64,000 bases of DNA. Origin: Halicephalobus mephisto. Lineage: Eukaryota; Nematoda; Chromadorea; Rhabditida; Panagrolaimidae. The stretch lies in NCBI GenBank assembly GCA_009193035.1, contig SWDT01000096.1:185143-249142 (forward strand). The letters are read 5' to 3'. This document shows positions 22,701 to 37,700 of the stretch, piece after piece. The position numbers and the translations under genes are program-made. Position 1 is the stretch's first letter. Each line of letters opens with the position of its first letter. Below the pieces are notes generated by a model, which saw nothing but the letters and a program-made list of their open reading frames with translations, ran no database searches and was not told the DNA's origin.

Positions 22701-25700
22701 ACCGTTTCTAGTGCTCTCTTTGTAGTCAAATTTCTGTTCTCACATATTCCTTCAACACATTCCGTACAATTCATGTTTTTGGATGTTGTGTGCCGTGGAT
22801 CCAAAGTGATATATTTTTTCTTTTTTCTGTGGCCTAAATCCGTCAATGTTTCCTTCCATCTAGAGATATTTGTTAATTACGAAAATTAAAAAAATCCAAA
22901 ATTATAAAAATAAATCTATTACGAAATATTATGTGCCGTTTCCAGAAGTTGCGTACCACACATGGCCCACATCGTCCACGATGTGTTAACTAAAAGTATT
23001 TTGGGGTCGTGATCTCTTTACAAAAATTGAAAAATTAAATTTGGTTCTTTGTTACTGATGCCGCAAATTTTCGCGTTTTTTTTGACTAAAAAAATCTATT
23101 TTTGGGATCTCTGAAAAAAATTAAATTTGACGTTTTATCAATAAAGCTACAACTTTTTGGCGTTCTGTCACTTTAAAAAAAAGAGTAAAATTAGGTATAG
23201 AATTTTATTAATATTATCATCATTTTTATAAAAGTTCTTGGCGTTCTGTTCTTTTAGTAAAAAAAATTTTTGGCGTTCTGTTCCTTTGTTTAAAAATACT
23301 TTGGCCTTCTGTTCTTTTGGTAAAAAAAGTCTTGGCCTTCTGTTCTTTTAGTAAAAAAAGTCTTGGCGTTCTGTTCTTTTAGTAAAAAAAATTTTTGGCG
23401 TTCTGTTCCTTTATTTAAAAATACTTTGGCCTTCTGTTCTTTTAGTAAAAAAAAGTCTTGGCGTACTGTTCTTTTAGTAAAAAAAAGTCTTGGCGTTCTG
23501 TTCTTTTAGTAAAAAAAAGTCTTGGCATTCTGTTATTGTTGCCAAAGGAAAAATTTTCATATTCTGTTCTTAATCCCAAAATTATTAAATAATAATAATA
23601 TGAAAAAAATAAATTCAAAAATCATTAAATAACAATTTAAAAATTGCGAATTATGAAAAAAAAATTAATTTACACATGATTCATTGTGGCGTCGGTAATT
23701 CACAGGATTGTTGTTCTTTGAGAAATTTTCCACGAATTTTATTTAAATTTATTTTTCACGTCAAAATTCTTTGAAAATTTTCTAAAAACTTAGAAATTTT
23801 CAGAATTTTGTAATTTTTTAAAAACTTCTGAAATTTAATAAAAATTAATAATTTTAATAAAAATTTAGAATTTTGTTGAAAATTTTAGAATTTAATAAAA
23901 ATTAAAAATTTTGAAAATTTTAGAATTTAATAAAAATTAAAAATTTTGAAAATTTTAGAATTTAATAAAAATTAAAAATTTTGAAAATTTTTTAGAATTT
24001 AATAAAAATTAAGAATTTTAATAAAAATTTTTAAAATTTAATAAAAATTAAAAAATTTTTGGAATTTAATAAAAATTTTTAAAATTTCCAGAATCTAACA
24101 TAATTTTCTGTAACTTTTCAAAATTCTCCAAAAATTTTTGAAATTATCTAAATTGAAAAATTCCGACTTTTTTAAAACACTTTTCGTGACAAAATTTATT
24201 TTTAATTTTTACAATAGCATGATATTTCGTAATTATTGAATATTGCTATTTTTGAATTACGTTAATTTCAAATTTCCGACTTTTTCTAAATTGTTAAATT
24301 TGAATTTTTTTATAAAAAAAACTTTAATTTTAATCGAATTTTTGAATCATTCTCGAATCAGTAAAGTTGTTCGAAAAGTTAACTTTGAGTAGCTTTTGGG
24401 TTTTGCGCGAAAACTTAAAATCGGCTTTTCGGTTTCTACCGTTTGAGTAGATCTGGACTTACCGAAGCTATTTCACTCTCCCTGTCTAGTTCTAGACAAC
24501 TTTTCCGGTTGGATTTTTTCCATCCAAGACTTTAGAAATTTCTTCTTTCCAGGATCTTAGAAACCAATTTTTTCCTTCTAAAACCTTTGAAGTTTTTTCT
24601 TTTCAGGATTTTAAAAGTCAATTTTTCTTAATCTAACAAGATCTTGGAGATTTTTCGTTCCAAGACTTTAGAAATTTTTTTTCTTAATCTAACAAGATCT
24701 TGGAAATTTTTCGTTCCAAGACTTTAAAAATTTTTTGTTCTTAATCTAACAAGATTTTGGAAATTTTTCCTTCCAAGACTTTAGAAATTTTTTTTTCTTA
24801 TCGAACAAAATCTTAAAATTTTTCGTTCCAAGACCTTTGAAATCAATTTTTTCCTTTCAAGAATTTGAATTTTTTCCTTCTAAGACCTTGGAACTTTTTT
24901 TTTCTAAGACCTTTGAAATCAATTTTTTCTTATCGAACAAGATCTTAAAAATTTTCCTTCCAAAACCTTTGAAATTTTTTCTTTTCAAGACCTTTGAAAT
25001 CTATTTTTCCTTCTAAGATCTTGGAAATTTTTTTTTTAAAATTCGAATTTTTTCTTTCAAGACCTTAAAGTTATTTTTTCGTTCTAAAATCTTAAAAATT
25101 CTAAGAAAAAGTAAATTTTTAAGTTATTTTTGCAAATTTTTAAAATTTATTTTTAAAATTTTTACTTTTATTTTAAATAAAGAACTTCAAAGGGGCAATT
25201 TTATCAAATTTAGAGTGGACAACCACTTCTTACAGCCACACGTCCTTGAAGACGATTTTCTCGCTTTTTCTTTCTGCAAACGGAATTTCGCCGATTTGTA
25301 GCACTTTTTGTTCTTCATTCGGGTCTCATTTTTTAAGTTGATTCAAGTTTTGATTCGGGAGGCATTCGTGGCATTGATCTGACCGGAAACGGAAGTGGTC
25401 CCTGGGGCAAATTAAAAAAAACGAGTTTTGGAATTCTGTGGTCAATATTTTGGATGTTTATCGGAACTGTCAAAGTTACTGTCCGAAAAATTGTTTTGAT
25501 GAATTTTTTTGCATATTGTTCAAAATCAGTCATCATCCATTTTTAATAGTGACTAAAAAGAATACCTAGTCACTATCCAAAGAAGGAAATAAAATAGTGA
25601 CTGAGAAATTTTTGATTAAGAATAAAAGTAGACACTATTAATTCTTATTGGAGCTGTTTTTTGATAGTGTCCAAAATTAGTCACTATCCAAAATTTTATT

Positions 25701-28700
25701 GAAGTTGTTTTTGGATAGTGACTTCTACAGTTCCAATAAGACTCAAGGATAGTGTCTATTTTTAGTCACTATCCAAAAGAACACTGGAATAGTGACTTTG
25801 ACAGGTTCTATGAAAATTAGTTACTATCCAAAATCAGTCACTATCCAAAATTTTATTGAAGTTGTTTTTGGATAGTGACTAGAAATTTTGACAAGTTGAA
25901 GATAATGTCCGAAATCAGTCACTATTCTTAAATTGATTGGTTTTTTGGATAGTAACTTTCACAACTTCAATGAACTGTGAATAGTGTCCAAAATCAGTCA
26001 CTATCAATTTTTATTGGAGCTGTTTTTGGATAGTGACTTCATTAAGAATGGATAGTGTCTGATTTTATTGATTTTTCTAGATCATCAAAATGACTAAAGT
26101 CACTATCCAGAACAGAATCCCAATGAACTGTGAATAGTGTCCAAAATCAGTCACTATCAATTTTTATTGGAACTTTTTTTGGATAGTGACTGTAAATTTC
26201 AACAAATTGAGGATAGTGTCCAAAATCAGTTACTATCAATTTTTATTGGAACTTTTTTTTGGATAGTGACTTTAGGATTTTCGATAAACACTATAGATAG
26301 TGACTCATCTTTATTTATCTTCTTTGAACTTAAAAGTCTCAAAAATTTTGTTTTTCAAAAGTGCATTGACTTTAATGAAGCCAATAGACCACATTTTTGA
26401 CACCTCATCAGATTTAAATTAAACCGTCTTTTACGAATTCCAAGCTTTATTTTTCCCGCTAAATCAGCTTTAATTTGAAGCTTTTTCGTTCAACCGAAGA
26501 ATTTTTGAAAAAATTTTTGTTTCTCAATCGCGAACTTAAATTGGATCCAATTTATTTCCGATTTTTTCAAATTTCGCATTTGGTTCATTTTCTCAGAAAC
26601 GTGATTCGAGTTAAAATTTGGCAACAGATGGTCCGTGAAAAGACTGAAAAATGGTCCAATTTAGGTTTTAATCAATGTTATTCCTTTTTTAAATTTTTTG
26701 TAAAAAAATATGTAAAAAACGGACAATGTTCATTTTCTGATTAAATCGAAACTTTTTAGTCACTATCTTGTATTGGATAGTGATTCAGGTTTTCCTTTAG
26801 TCACTATCCGACAGTTCTAATAAAAATGGATAGTGACTAAAACTAGACACTATTCTTAATTCTTAGTGGAGCTGTAGAAGTCACTATTCAAAGTCCAATG
26901 AAGAAAAATGTTTAAATTTTGTCTAAATTATAATTTTCCAATCACTATCCATTTTTCTTCTAAATAGTGACTTAATTTTCTCTTTCAACCACTATCCAAT
27001 AACCAGCTCCAATAAACCTTTGGATAGTGACTGAAAGCGAACACTATCTAAAACTTTTACTGGAGCTGTTAAAGTCACTATCCAAAAACAGCTCCAATGA
27101 AATTTTAGATAGTGACTAAAACTAGACACTATCCTTGAATCTTATTGGAACTATCAAAGTCACTATCCAGAATCAGCTCCAATAAAAATAAACAATGTTC
27201 ACTCTGAATTCAAATGAAAATTTTCCAATCACTATCTGCTTCTCTCGTTGGATAGTGACTAAAACTAGACACTATCCTTGAATCTTATTGGAGCTGTCAA
27301 AGTCACTATCCAAAAACAGCTCCAATGAAATTTTAGATAGTGACTAAACTAGACACTATCCTTGAATCTTATTGGAGCTGTAAAAGTCACTATCCAGAAT
27401 CAGCTCCAATAAAAATAGATAACGTCTATTTGTTGCTCAAATTAAATTTTTTCAGTCGTTATCCATTTTTCTTCTTCAGATAGCCACTGATTTTAGACAT
27501 CCTTAATTCTCATTAGAGCTGTCAAAATCACTATCTACATGACAGCTCCAATAAATTTTTTGCATAGTGACGAATTCTTCTAGAATTACTCTTTTTTACC
27601 GATCAAGTTTCCCACAAGTACACACAAAAAGAATACATTAAAACGACTCTAATGATCATATATATTATATTCAACGTGCCGATGCATTAAACGTAATACA
27701 TCGATATCATACTTAATATATCGATATATTAGAACTGCATTAATGCATTTACACGTTGAATATAATATATCTGATACATCAGGGTCGATTTAACGTATCT
27801 ATATATTATGTACCATACATTCATCTTTTGTGTATAATTATATAAAGGTGATTAAACTTTCCAGAATCCTTACAAAAAAATATTAAACTGACTTTGATGT
27901 ATCAGATATGTTGAATATAATGTATTCAATACATCAGAACCAATTTAATGTATCTATATATTATGTACCATACATTCATCTTTTGTGTGTAACTGTATAA
28001 AGGTGATTAAACTTTCCAGAATTCTTACAAAAAATATTAAACTGACTCTGATGTATCAGATATGTTGAATATAACATATCCAATACATTAGAGCAGATTT
28101 AATGTATCTATATATTATGTACCATATATTTATCTTTTGTGTGTAAACCATCTGTTTCATCATTCTCAAATTTTTGAAGCATCTGGATCTTTTTTTCTAG
28201 TTTTTTCGCGCGGTAGGTTACGTATTGTTCGTTGTTTAGCCCTAGGGGATCATGTTTCTTTTCACTTTTTTCATTTTTGCAAATGTCGAAGAAATCCGGA
28301 AGTCGTACTTTGAGTTTTCAAGAGTCAATTTCTGTTTATGAATTTTATTATTTAAGATATTTGATTAAAACCATGTTCGAAGAAGGCAGGTTCAAAACCC
28401 TCGGGATACTGTACCGTAACCAGAAACCTCGGGCAACCATGAGAGAAAGGCTATCGTAAGAATTTAGGGTTTTTCAAAATTCGAACTTAAGTAAACAAAA
28501 TTAAAATTAATTCTAAATTTTTAGGAATTTCAAATTTAAACAATTTAAAAAATTCTAAATTCATTAAATAAAATTAATTTATTATTTAAAAAAAGTTTAA
28601 AATTTATTTTTAATTTTTTTTAAATTTATTAAATAAAATTTATTATTTTTAAAAAATTCTAAATTTATTTTTTATTTTTTTAAATTTATTAAATAAAATC

Positions 28701-31700
28701 ATTTTAAATTACTTTAAAAAAATTCTAAATTCATTAAATAAAATTTATTATAATTTAACAATTTTTTAATTCAAAATTTATTAAATAAAATTTATTTTAA
28801 AAATTTAAAAATTATTAATTTTTTTATTATTTTCGAAATTTCTAAAAAATTAATATTTATTTTTTATTATTTTTAAAAATTTCTACAAAATTAATATTTA
28901 TTTATTTTTAAAATTAAAAAGAATCGAATTTAGTGAAGAAAAATAATATTTATTTTCAGTCATCCAGAATCGAACCATCGAACCGGAGCTTCATTCAACA
29001 TTTCCCAACCTCAGAATCTCCAAATTTTCGCGAATATTTCCGAAAAATCAAATTCGAAAAACCATCTTCAAATTCAAAAACAGACGTCTTCTACATCGAC
29101 TGTTTCTTCGTCTTCTGCTTTTTCGAAATGCGGAAATAGTAAAAATTCTTCAACTTGTACGATTTCGACTACGGTATCTGCTCCGAATTCAAGCAGAATT
29201 CCGCAGAATAATCACAGCAGCGAATTGGACTTAAGTGGGCCTCTGGCGAAGTTAGGAATGAACATCGTTGTTGAAAAAAAGAACAATCCAGAAGCTTCAT
29301 TGACGGAGAAGTTGTCGAAAAGCTTCTTCGATTTGACTCAAGGAAGTCAGGACAGACTTCAAAAATGGAAAAACAAATTACAAAATGGAAAAAAAATCAG
29401 AGGCAACAAAGATTTGAGTGAGCCCCCGGATTTAGTCAGGTTCGTTCGTTTGGAATTAGTATATTTGAAATAGATATGGATCTTGAGTCGAAAAAAGTAC
29501 TTTTTTAAACAGCAAAAGTTAAAACTGTTTTTCGATCCTTGGCCATTCGGATCGACGAACGTGGCTGGTTCGTTTTTCAGAAACGTACGTCGAATCTATG
29601 GCAATTTTATCTTCTATATTGATTATTTTACATTTTTAAATTAATATTTGTCCAATCTTTGACTATTACTATACTCATATTAATAATATTCCAATTTTGT
29701 ACAAAAAGTTCACAAATTTTCGAATATATTCGCTTATAAAAATATGAATTTTCTGTATTGATTATTTTACATTTTTAAATTAATATTTGTCCAACCTTTA
29801 GCCATTTCTATATCCATATTTGAAATATTTGGTTTTTGTACAAAAAGTTCAAAATGGATTTTTGAATATTCGTTTATTTTTGCTGACAAATTTTTTTGCT
29901 TACTTTTCAGAAACGGACGTCGAATTTTCGATCATTTTGGCGTCTGTTTTGGACAGTTTTATATCGTTTTTTGATAAATATTTGTCCAATCCCTATTTCT
30001 GTACTCAAACTGATAACATTTCGTTCTTCTTTTAAAAGCTCGAAGTGAATTTTTGAATCTTCATTTAATACTAAAAATTTCAAATTGATTTTTTCAAACA
30101 TTTGCTTAATTATTATATTTGAAAATTTTTGTTTATTTTTAAAATTTCAAATTGAATTTTCGAATATTCGCTTAATTTCGTTAATAAATTTTTAATTTTA
30201 CTTATTTTTAAAATTTCAAATTAAATTTTCATTTTTTTTTGAAAATTTCAAATTGAATTTTCGAATATTCGCTTAATTTTGTTAATAAATTTTTATTTTA
30301 CTTATTTTTGAAAATTTCAAATTGATTTTTCAAACATTTGCTTAATTATTATATTTGAAAATTTTTGTTTATTTTTAAAATTTCAAATTAAATTTTTTAA
30401 CATTTAATTAATTTCGTTAATAAATTTTTATTTTACTCATTTTTAAAATTTCAAATTGAATTTTTGAAATTTAATTAATTTAGAAAATTTATTTATTTAT
30501 TTATTTTCCAAGAATTTGCAACAAATTTTCGAACATTTTAAAAAAATTCATGTCCAACTTTTTACGATTGCCCTAATTTCATTATAAAGTTTCAGATTTC
30601 TGTTTCGAATTATTTTTCTCATTTATTTTTTTTTGATAATCTATGATTTTTATAAAATTAATATTTTTATAAATTTCCAAATTTCGTTTTGGAAAATTTT
30701 TTTAATCTTTTATTTGTTGCAATTTGTCTTGTCAACTAGGAGAACACACAAACACTCATTATTTTCCAAAAATTTTTGTTTCAAAAGTCTCGAAAAAAAT
30801 TGCCAACAACTGTCATTTTGATCCTTGGACTGGTCCAAGCCAGTCTCCTGATTGACTGACTGATGGTGACAACCTCTATCTCCTGGAAGTTGTCATTATT
30901 GTTACATTTTTGAAAATAAAAATTAAGTCGATTGTTTTCAAAAATATGACAAATCGATTAAATTAGAAAACTTGTCATTTTTCGAAAGTTAGTTTTGGTC
31001 GAAAATGGCCAAACAGTCGGGTTGGTGCTTTTCGGTCCGAACTTTGTTATTGTTCATTTTCAAAGTAATTGACAGTTTTGAGTCCATTTTTGACCATCTT
31101 GTGAAAAAAGACATTATTCGAAACTTATTGAAGTTTTCGAAGTCACCACCTAGAGGGTACTTCAATGAGAAACCGGATAGTGTCCAATTACCATTCAATT
31201 TAAATTTTTTTATTTTTCCGAAATAATATTTGAGATTTTTCCTCGGTCACTATTTCGAAACAACTATGAAGTTGGATAGTGTCCGGTTTTTATTAAATTT
31301 AAAGTTTCTTAGTCACTATCTATTTTTCTTCCTTTGGATAGTGACTAGAAAATACTCAAGTCACTATCCAAAATACAGCTCCATTGAATTCAAGAATAGT
31401 GACTGATTTTGGACACTATCTACTTTCATTGGAATTTTGTTTTAGATAGTGGCTAGTAATTTTAATGATCTAGAAAAATCAATAAAATCAGACACTATCT
31501 ATTCTTAATGAAGTCACTATCCAAAAAAAGTTCCAATAAAAATTGATAGTGACTGATTTTGGACACTATTCACAGTTCATTGGGATTCTGTTCTGGATAG
31601 TGACTTTAGTCATTTTGATGATCTAGAAAAATCAATAAAATCAGACACTATCCATTCTTAATGAAGTCACTATCCAAAAACAGCTCCAATAAAAATTGAT

Positions 31701-34700
31701 AGTGACTGATTTTGGACACTATCCACCTTCATTGGAATTTTGTTCTGGATAGTGACTTTAATCATTTTGATGATCTAGAATAATCAATAAAATCAGACAC
31801 TATCCATTCTTAATGAAGTCACTATCCAAAAACAGCTTCGACGAAAAATACTTTTCAAACTTTTAATTTTAGTTTTTCTTTGAAAATTTAAATAACTGAC
31901 TTTCGTGTTAGTTTTTCTTATTGGTTTTCAAATGCTCATTATCCCAGATTGTCCATTTTCAAGTTCTAAGTGAAACTGATGATCTACCAATTGCGCTCAA
32001 TTTTTGCGATCCGTTTTGAATGGCCTTGCAGGGGGGACTGCCGGACATTTTTCGGCTCGAAACCGTCAATTGTCCGGTTCTTCATCTTTTCAGTCCATTC
32101 AATAAAAAAAACGAGAAAAATATTTTAAAATTTTTAAGATTTTAAAATTTTTAAGATTTCTATTTTTTAATATTTTAATATTTTTAATATTTCTATTTTT
32201 TTAATATTTTTAATATTGTAGAAAATTTCCTGATCTCAGCGACATGGATACTCTTCTCGATTGGACCACTACTGATAAACCGAAATTTGTTGCTGCAACA
32301 GAAAGCAAAAAAATGGTCGGACCGAGACCACTTCACACTTCCAAATCCGCTTCTAACGCCTTGGCTAATGGCATTCTGGATTCCGACCTGTACCTATCTG
32401 AAGGAAATCAGGGCATCGTGAAACGGTAAGTTTCAATTTTCGTTGCGAGAAAAAAATCTGGATTTTTTTGCACATTTTCGACAAGGGTACTTTGATTTTG
32501 TGATTTTTGGAAATCTTAACACTTCCATATATAACCCTGGGGAGTGGACAGCGAGTTATGTACTGTATGTATCCCGATCCAGGGGATTCTAGATCTATCC
32601 AATAAGACGTAATTCTAAAACTTTGATTTTGAAGTAGTTCAAGATGTCGAAATCATCACGTAAAGTCAAAATTGTCACGCAGATCACTATTTCTAAAATT
32701 CTTGTCGAGAAAATTTTATAAAAAATCATAATTTTTAGGACATATAATTAATTTCGAAATTGTCACTTAAAATATTATTTTTTTATTTTAAAAATTCTTT
32801 GAGAAAATTGTATAAAAAATTATAATTTTTAATATATGTAATTAATTTCGAAATTGTCACTTAAAATATTTTTTTTTTTTTAATTTCTAAAATTCTTTGA
32901 GAAACTTTCACATAAATCTAATTTTTGATTTTTATAATACGGTAATTTTAAAAAATTATTCCTTATAAAAGAACGATTATTTTTATTTTTATTTGCTCCT
33001 GATGATCTTCTGCCATCTGTCACCAGATTTGTCTTTTTTGGAACTTCCTATTTTTGCCAGATGTAGATTGCTTTCCCGCAAAAGTAAATGAACACATTTT
33101 TATTAAAGTTTACATTTTAGGATTCTCATTAAGATTTACATTTTTGGAATTTTCATTAAGGTTTATATTTTTGGGATTTTTAGCAAAATTTAAATTTTAG
33201 GATTTTTAATAAAATTTAGATTTTAGGATTTTTAGTAAAATTTAGATTTTAAGATTTTTAGCAAAATTTAGATTTTAGGATTTTTAGCAAAATTTAAATT
33301 TTAGAGATTTTATTAAAATTTAGATTTTAGGATTTTTAATAAAATTTAGATTTTAGGATTTTTAGTAAAATTTAGATTTTGGGATTGTTTTCATCTCAGT
33401 CCCAAAACGTCCGCAATTAGATTCATTTGTCCTCTCCGTTCAAGGTCAAGTTTGAAGGCACCCAACTGACTTGTTTTGATGTCGATGAGAGAAAATAATT
33501 GAAGCAAATCGGATGACCGAAGAGATTTGTGATTACGACATGAGATATCTGGTAGTTTGGATTAGGAAGTAGATCAATTTTAAAAAGTTCAAAAAACGGG
33601 ATTTGGATAATATCCAAAAATCAGTCGTGATTTTTAATTTCATTGAATTTATTTTTTGAATAGTAACTGAGGAATTCAAGTCACTATTCTAAATATTTAC
33701 TGGAATAGTTTTGGATAGTGACTTTGATGGTTCAGAGAATGAATAAGGATAGTGACTTTGACGGTTCAGAGAATGAAAAAGGATAGTGACTTTGACGATT
33801 TAGAAAATGAAAAAGGATAGTGACTAAAAGTATATTAAAATATTTATTTCAATCACTATCCATTTTTATTGTACTTTTTTGGATAGTGACCAAAAGTATA
33901 TTAAAATATCTATTTCAGTCACTATCCATTTCTATTATATCCTTTTTTGATAGTGACTAAAAGTATATTAAAATATTTATTTCAGTCACTATCCATTTTT
34001 ATTGTATCTTTTTTAAATAATAACTATCAGTTCAGAGAATGAATAAAGATAGTGTCTATTTTCAGTCACTATCCAAATATTTATTGAGGCTGTTTTTGGA
34101 TAGTGACTTTTAAAGCATTAATAATAATTAAGGATAGTGTCCAAAATCCGTCATTATCTAAAATTTTACTGAAGTTGTTTTTTGGATAGTGACTGAAGAA
34201 ATGAAATTTAAATAAAAATGAATACTATTTTTTATTCAAACTTTTTTGAATAGTGATTTTAACAAATATAATACGAACATAAAATAGTGTTTAAATTAGT
34301 CACTATCCAAATGTTTTCTGAAATTTTCAAAAAATAATTCTGATTTTTCCAATAACTACCCCCAATTGCCCTCCGTACTCTTATTTATTTTTTTTTTATA
34401 ATTTCACTTTTTTTCATAATTCCATTTTTTTTTCATAATTTCACTTTTTTTTCCATTTTCGATTGATTGCGAAATTAGATTCAAGTGTCTCTCCAGAAGG
34501 ACGCCATATTCGATTTTGTCACTTATATTTTTGTTCATGTTCTTCCATAATTTGATCCAGTGTTTGCGTGCAATTACTCCCAGCTTAGCGCTATTGTCTG
34601 CTCTCGGGTTTCCGGATCAGTTTGCTTTTCGAAGGTCATCTTGAAGGACGACATCTGCCACAACTTTGGGCTTAGCTAAATAAGAGATTATTTTTTTTCG

Positions 34701-37700
34701 TCAATCGTGTTTTTGAAGACGTTGCGTCATAGCCAAGATCAAGAAAATTGATTTATTTGGCAGCTGGGACGAAAACGGATGATTGAAAATTAAATAATTA
34801 CTAGGTTTGAAAAAGTAGAAAATGATTGAAATGAAAATTAGTCAAATAGCGACTGGATTCGGGAAAATTCGACTTTAGTCACTATCCAGACCTATTGGAT
34901 ATATCAAAGTCACTGTTCAAATTTTACTAGAACTGTAAAAATCATTATTCTCAAGACAGTCCCAATGAGACTATGGACAGTAACTAATTTTTCTTTTTCA
35001 GTCACTATCCAAAACAGTTCCAGTGGAGGATTGGATAGTGACTGAAATGGACACTATTCAAGGATTTTATTGGAACTGTCAAAATCATTATCCAAAAGCA
35101 GCTGCAATAATTTTCAAGGATAGTGTTTATTTTCAGTCACTATTCAATTGCACACTTTGGATAGTGACTAATTTTCCTTTTCCTCAGTCACTATCCAAAA
35201 CAGTTCCAGTGGAGGATTGGATAGTGTCTACTTTTCAGTCACTATCCACTTTTTCTAGTTGAATAGTGACTAATTTTCCTTCTTCTTCAGTCACTATCCA
35301 AAAGCACCTGCAATAATTTTCAAGGATAGTGTCTACTTTTCAGTCACTATCCACTTTTTCTAGTTGAATAGTGACTAATTTTTCTTCTTCTTCAGTCACT
35401 ATCCAAAACAGTCCCAATAATGAAATATGTTCCAAAATCAATCACTATTTCTTTGTTTGTTGAACCACTCCAAGTCACTCTCCAAATAAAACTTCAATAA
35501 AATCAAAAATAGTGACTTATTTTGGACACTATTCAAATGTCCTTTTGAAGCTATATTTCTTCCCGATGAACAGTTCAAACAGGATCTTTAAGTCCGATTG
35601 GTTTTTTGGAAAAGCACTCGATTCAAGTTCTCTGGTGCCATTGTGCACTTATGTGCCATTCTTTCCTTTGACCCGTTCTGTCTGGTCCTGTTTCTGACGA
35701 AGCAACTAATCTGGCAGTTCTCGAGTCCCGCTCAAGAGGGTGTCGCCGATAGTTGCCAACAGTCCTCTTCTTACAAACAGTCAAATCCAAGACGGATTAT
35801 CCAATGTTCCAACTTCTAATTTTATATTTTCGTTTTTAAACCAAATTTATTTTTAAAGATATTTTTGAATTTATGTTACTTTAGCAATTTCGAAAAAGAA
35901 AAAATCCATTTTAAAATCGGAAATTGATTGACTTGAAAGATGTTTGGTTTTTTGAAGTACTTGATGGTGTTCCGGTCTTTGTCTTTTGGACTGTAAATGG
36001 ATCTGGGAAAGTGTCGGAAGATGTTTTGGATTTTCTGATTGTGTTTTGAATAAAAAACAGAAAACTGGTCAGATAGAGATGTTTTGAGATTTTAGACACT
36101 ATCCAATTTCGTCATTTATCTGAATAGTGACTTTGATACTTCGATTGAGAAATAATTTTAAAATAAAATTAGTTTAATTTTTCAATTCTGATGATTATTA
36201 AATAACTAACAACTATTAAAAATGAGGATAGTGACTGAAAATTTGTAAAAATTTAAAATATCAGTTAAAGTTTATTTTTATTGGGGTTGTTATTTGAAAA
36301 ATAATTTTGACAGATCTAACAGAGATGGATAGTGTCTAAAATCAGTCACTATCCATTTTTATTAGAAGCACTTTTTGGATAGTGACTGACAATATGCAAA
36401 TATCTTTTATTTCAGTCACTATCCATTTTTATTAGAACTACTTTTCGGATAGTGACTGATAATATGCAAAAATCTTCCATTTTAGTCACTATCCATTTTT
36501 ATTAGAACTACTTTTCGGATAGTGACTGACAATATGCAAAAATCTTTTATTTTAGTCACTATCAATTTTTACTAGAACTACTTTTCGGATAGTGACTGAT
36601 AATATGCAAAAATCTTCCATTTTAGTCACTATCCATTTTTATTAGAACTACTTTTCGGATAGTGACTGACAATATGCAAAAATCTTTTATTTTAGTCACT
36701 ATCAATTTTTATTAGAAGCACTTTTTGGATAGTGACTGACAATATGCAAAAATCTTTTATTTTAGTCACTATCAATTTTTACTAGAACTACTTTTTGGAT
36801 AGTGATTTTTAAAACTTCAATATTAAAAATAATAGTAATTAAACTTTTCCAGTAATTTTCAAAATTAGTCACTATTCTCTGTTGATTGAAAACACTAAAA
36901 TCATTCTCCAAATATCGGCTCTGATAAATCCCTAGGATAGTGTCTACTTAGTCACTATTCCTAATTTTATTCTTTGTTTCCCGAATCTCTCCCAATAGAA
37001 TCACCAATATCCGATCGAAATCCCCTTCCATCCGTCTTCTGCAAACCAACAAGGAAGAAAACGAAACTCATCTTCGAAAAGGAAATCCATCAAACGTCAA
37101 AAATTTGACACGCTTATTTGCTCCTTTTTGATTTTATTTTTATTTTTATTTTAAATTTAAATTTTATTTTTATTTTTAATTTTTATTTTAAATTTAAATT
37201 TAAATTTTAAATTTTTTTAAATTTTGTTTTTATTTTTGATTTTTAAATTTTTTTAAATTTTAAATTTTATTTTTTATTTTTACATTAATGAAAACAGAAA
37301 TGGATTTTTTTCGTTTTTATATATCTGGATTTTTTGATCGAATTTGTCAAACTTCAAACTCGAGAAATCCTATCCACAAACTGATTTTTTTCTTTTCGGC
37401 CGGTTTTTGACAAATTTTTGATGGATTCCGACGAAAATTTTAAATATCCGATTTCTGCCGTTAATGACCTTTAAAATCTGAAAAAACTAATTTTACTTTC
37501 GAAAATTTTAAAATTAAAAAATATGTAATTTTATAAAATACCGTAACTGAGAAGATTTTTCAAAAAGTAAATTTTTTAAAGATTTTAAGAAAATTAGAAT
37601 TTATATAAAATTTTTTTATTATTATGAAAAAAGTAAAATTCCATTTTTTACATATTATAATTTTCATAAATTATAATTTTTTAAAGATTTTAAGAAAATC

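Noticed and set aside
22649..22889. Overlapping frames on both strands
   Set aside because: They begin in the last unit of the 143-bp array; no conserved features.
32525..32585. Possible tRNA-like hairpin (AACCCTGGGG...CCAGGGG)
   Set aside because: Only one stem pairs; no T arm or B box.
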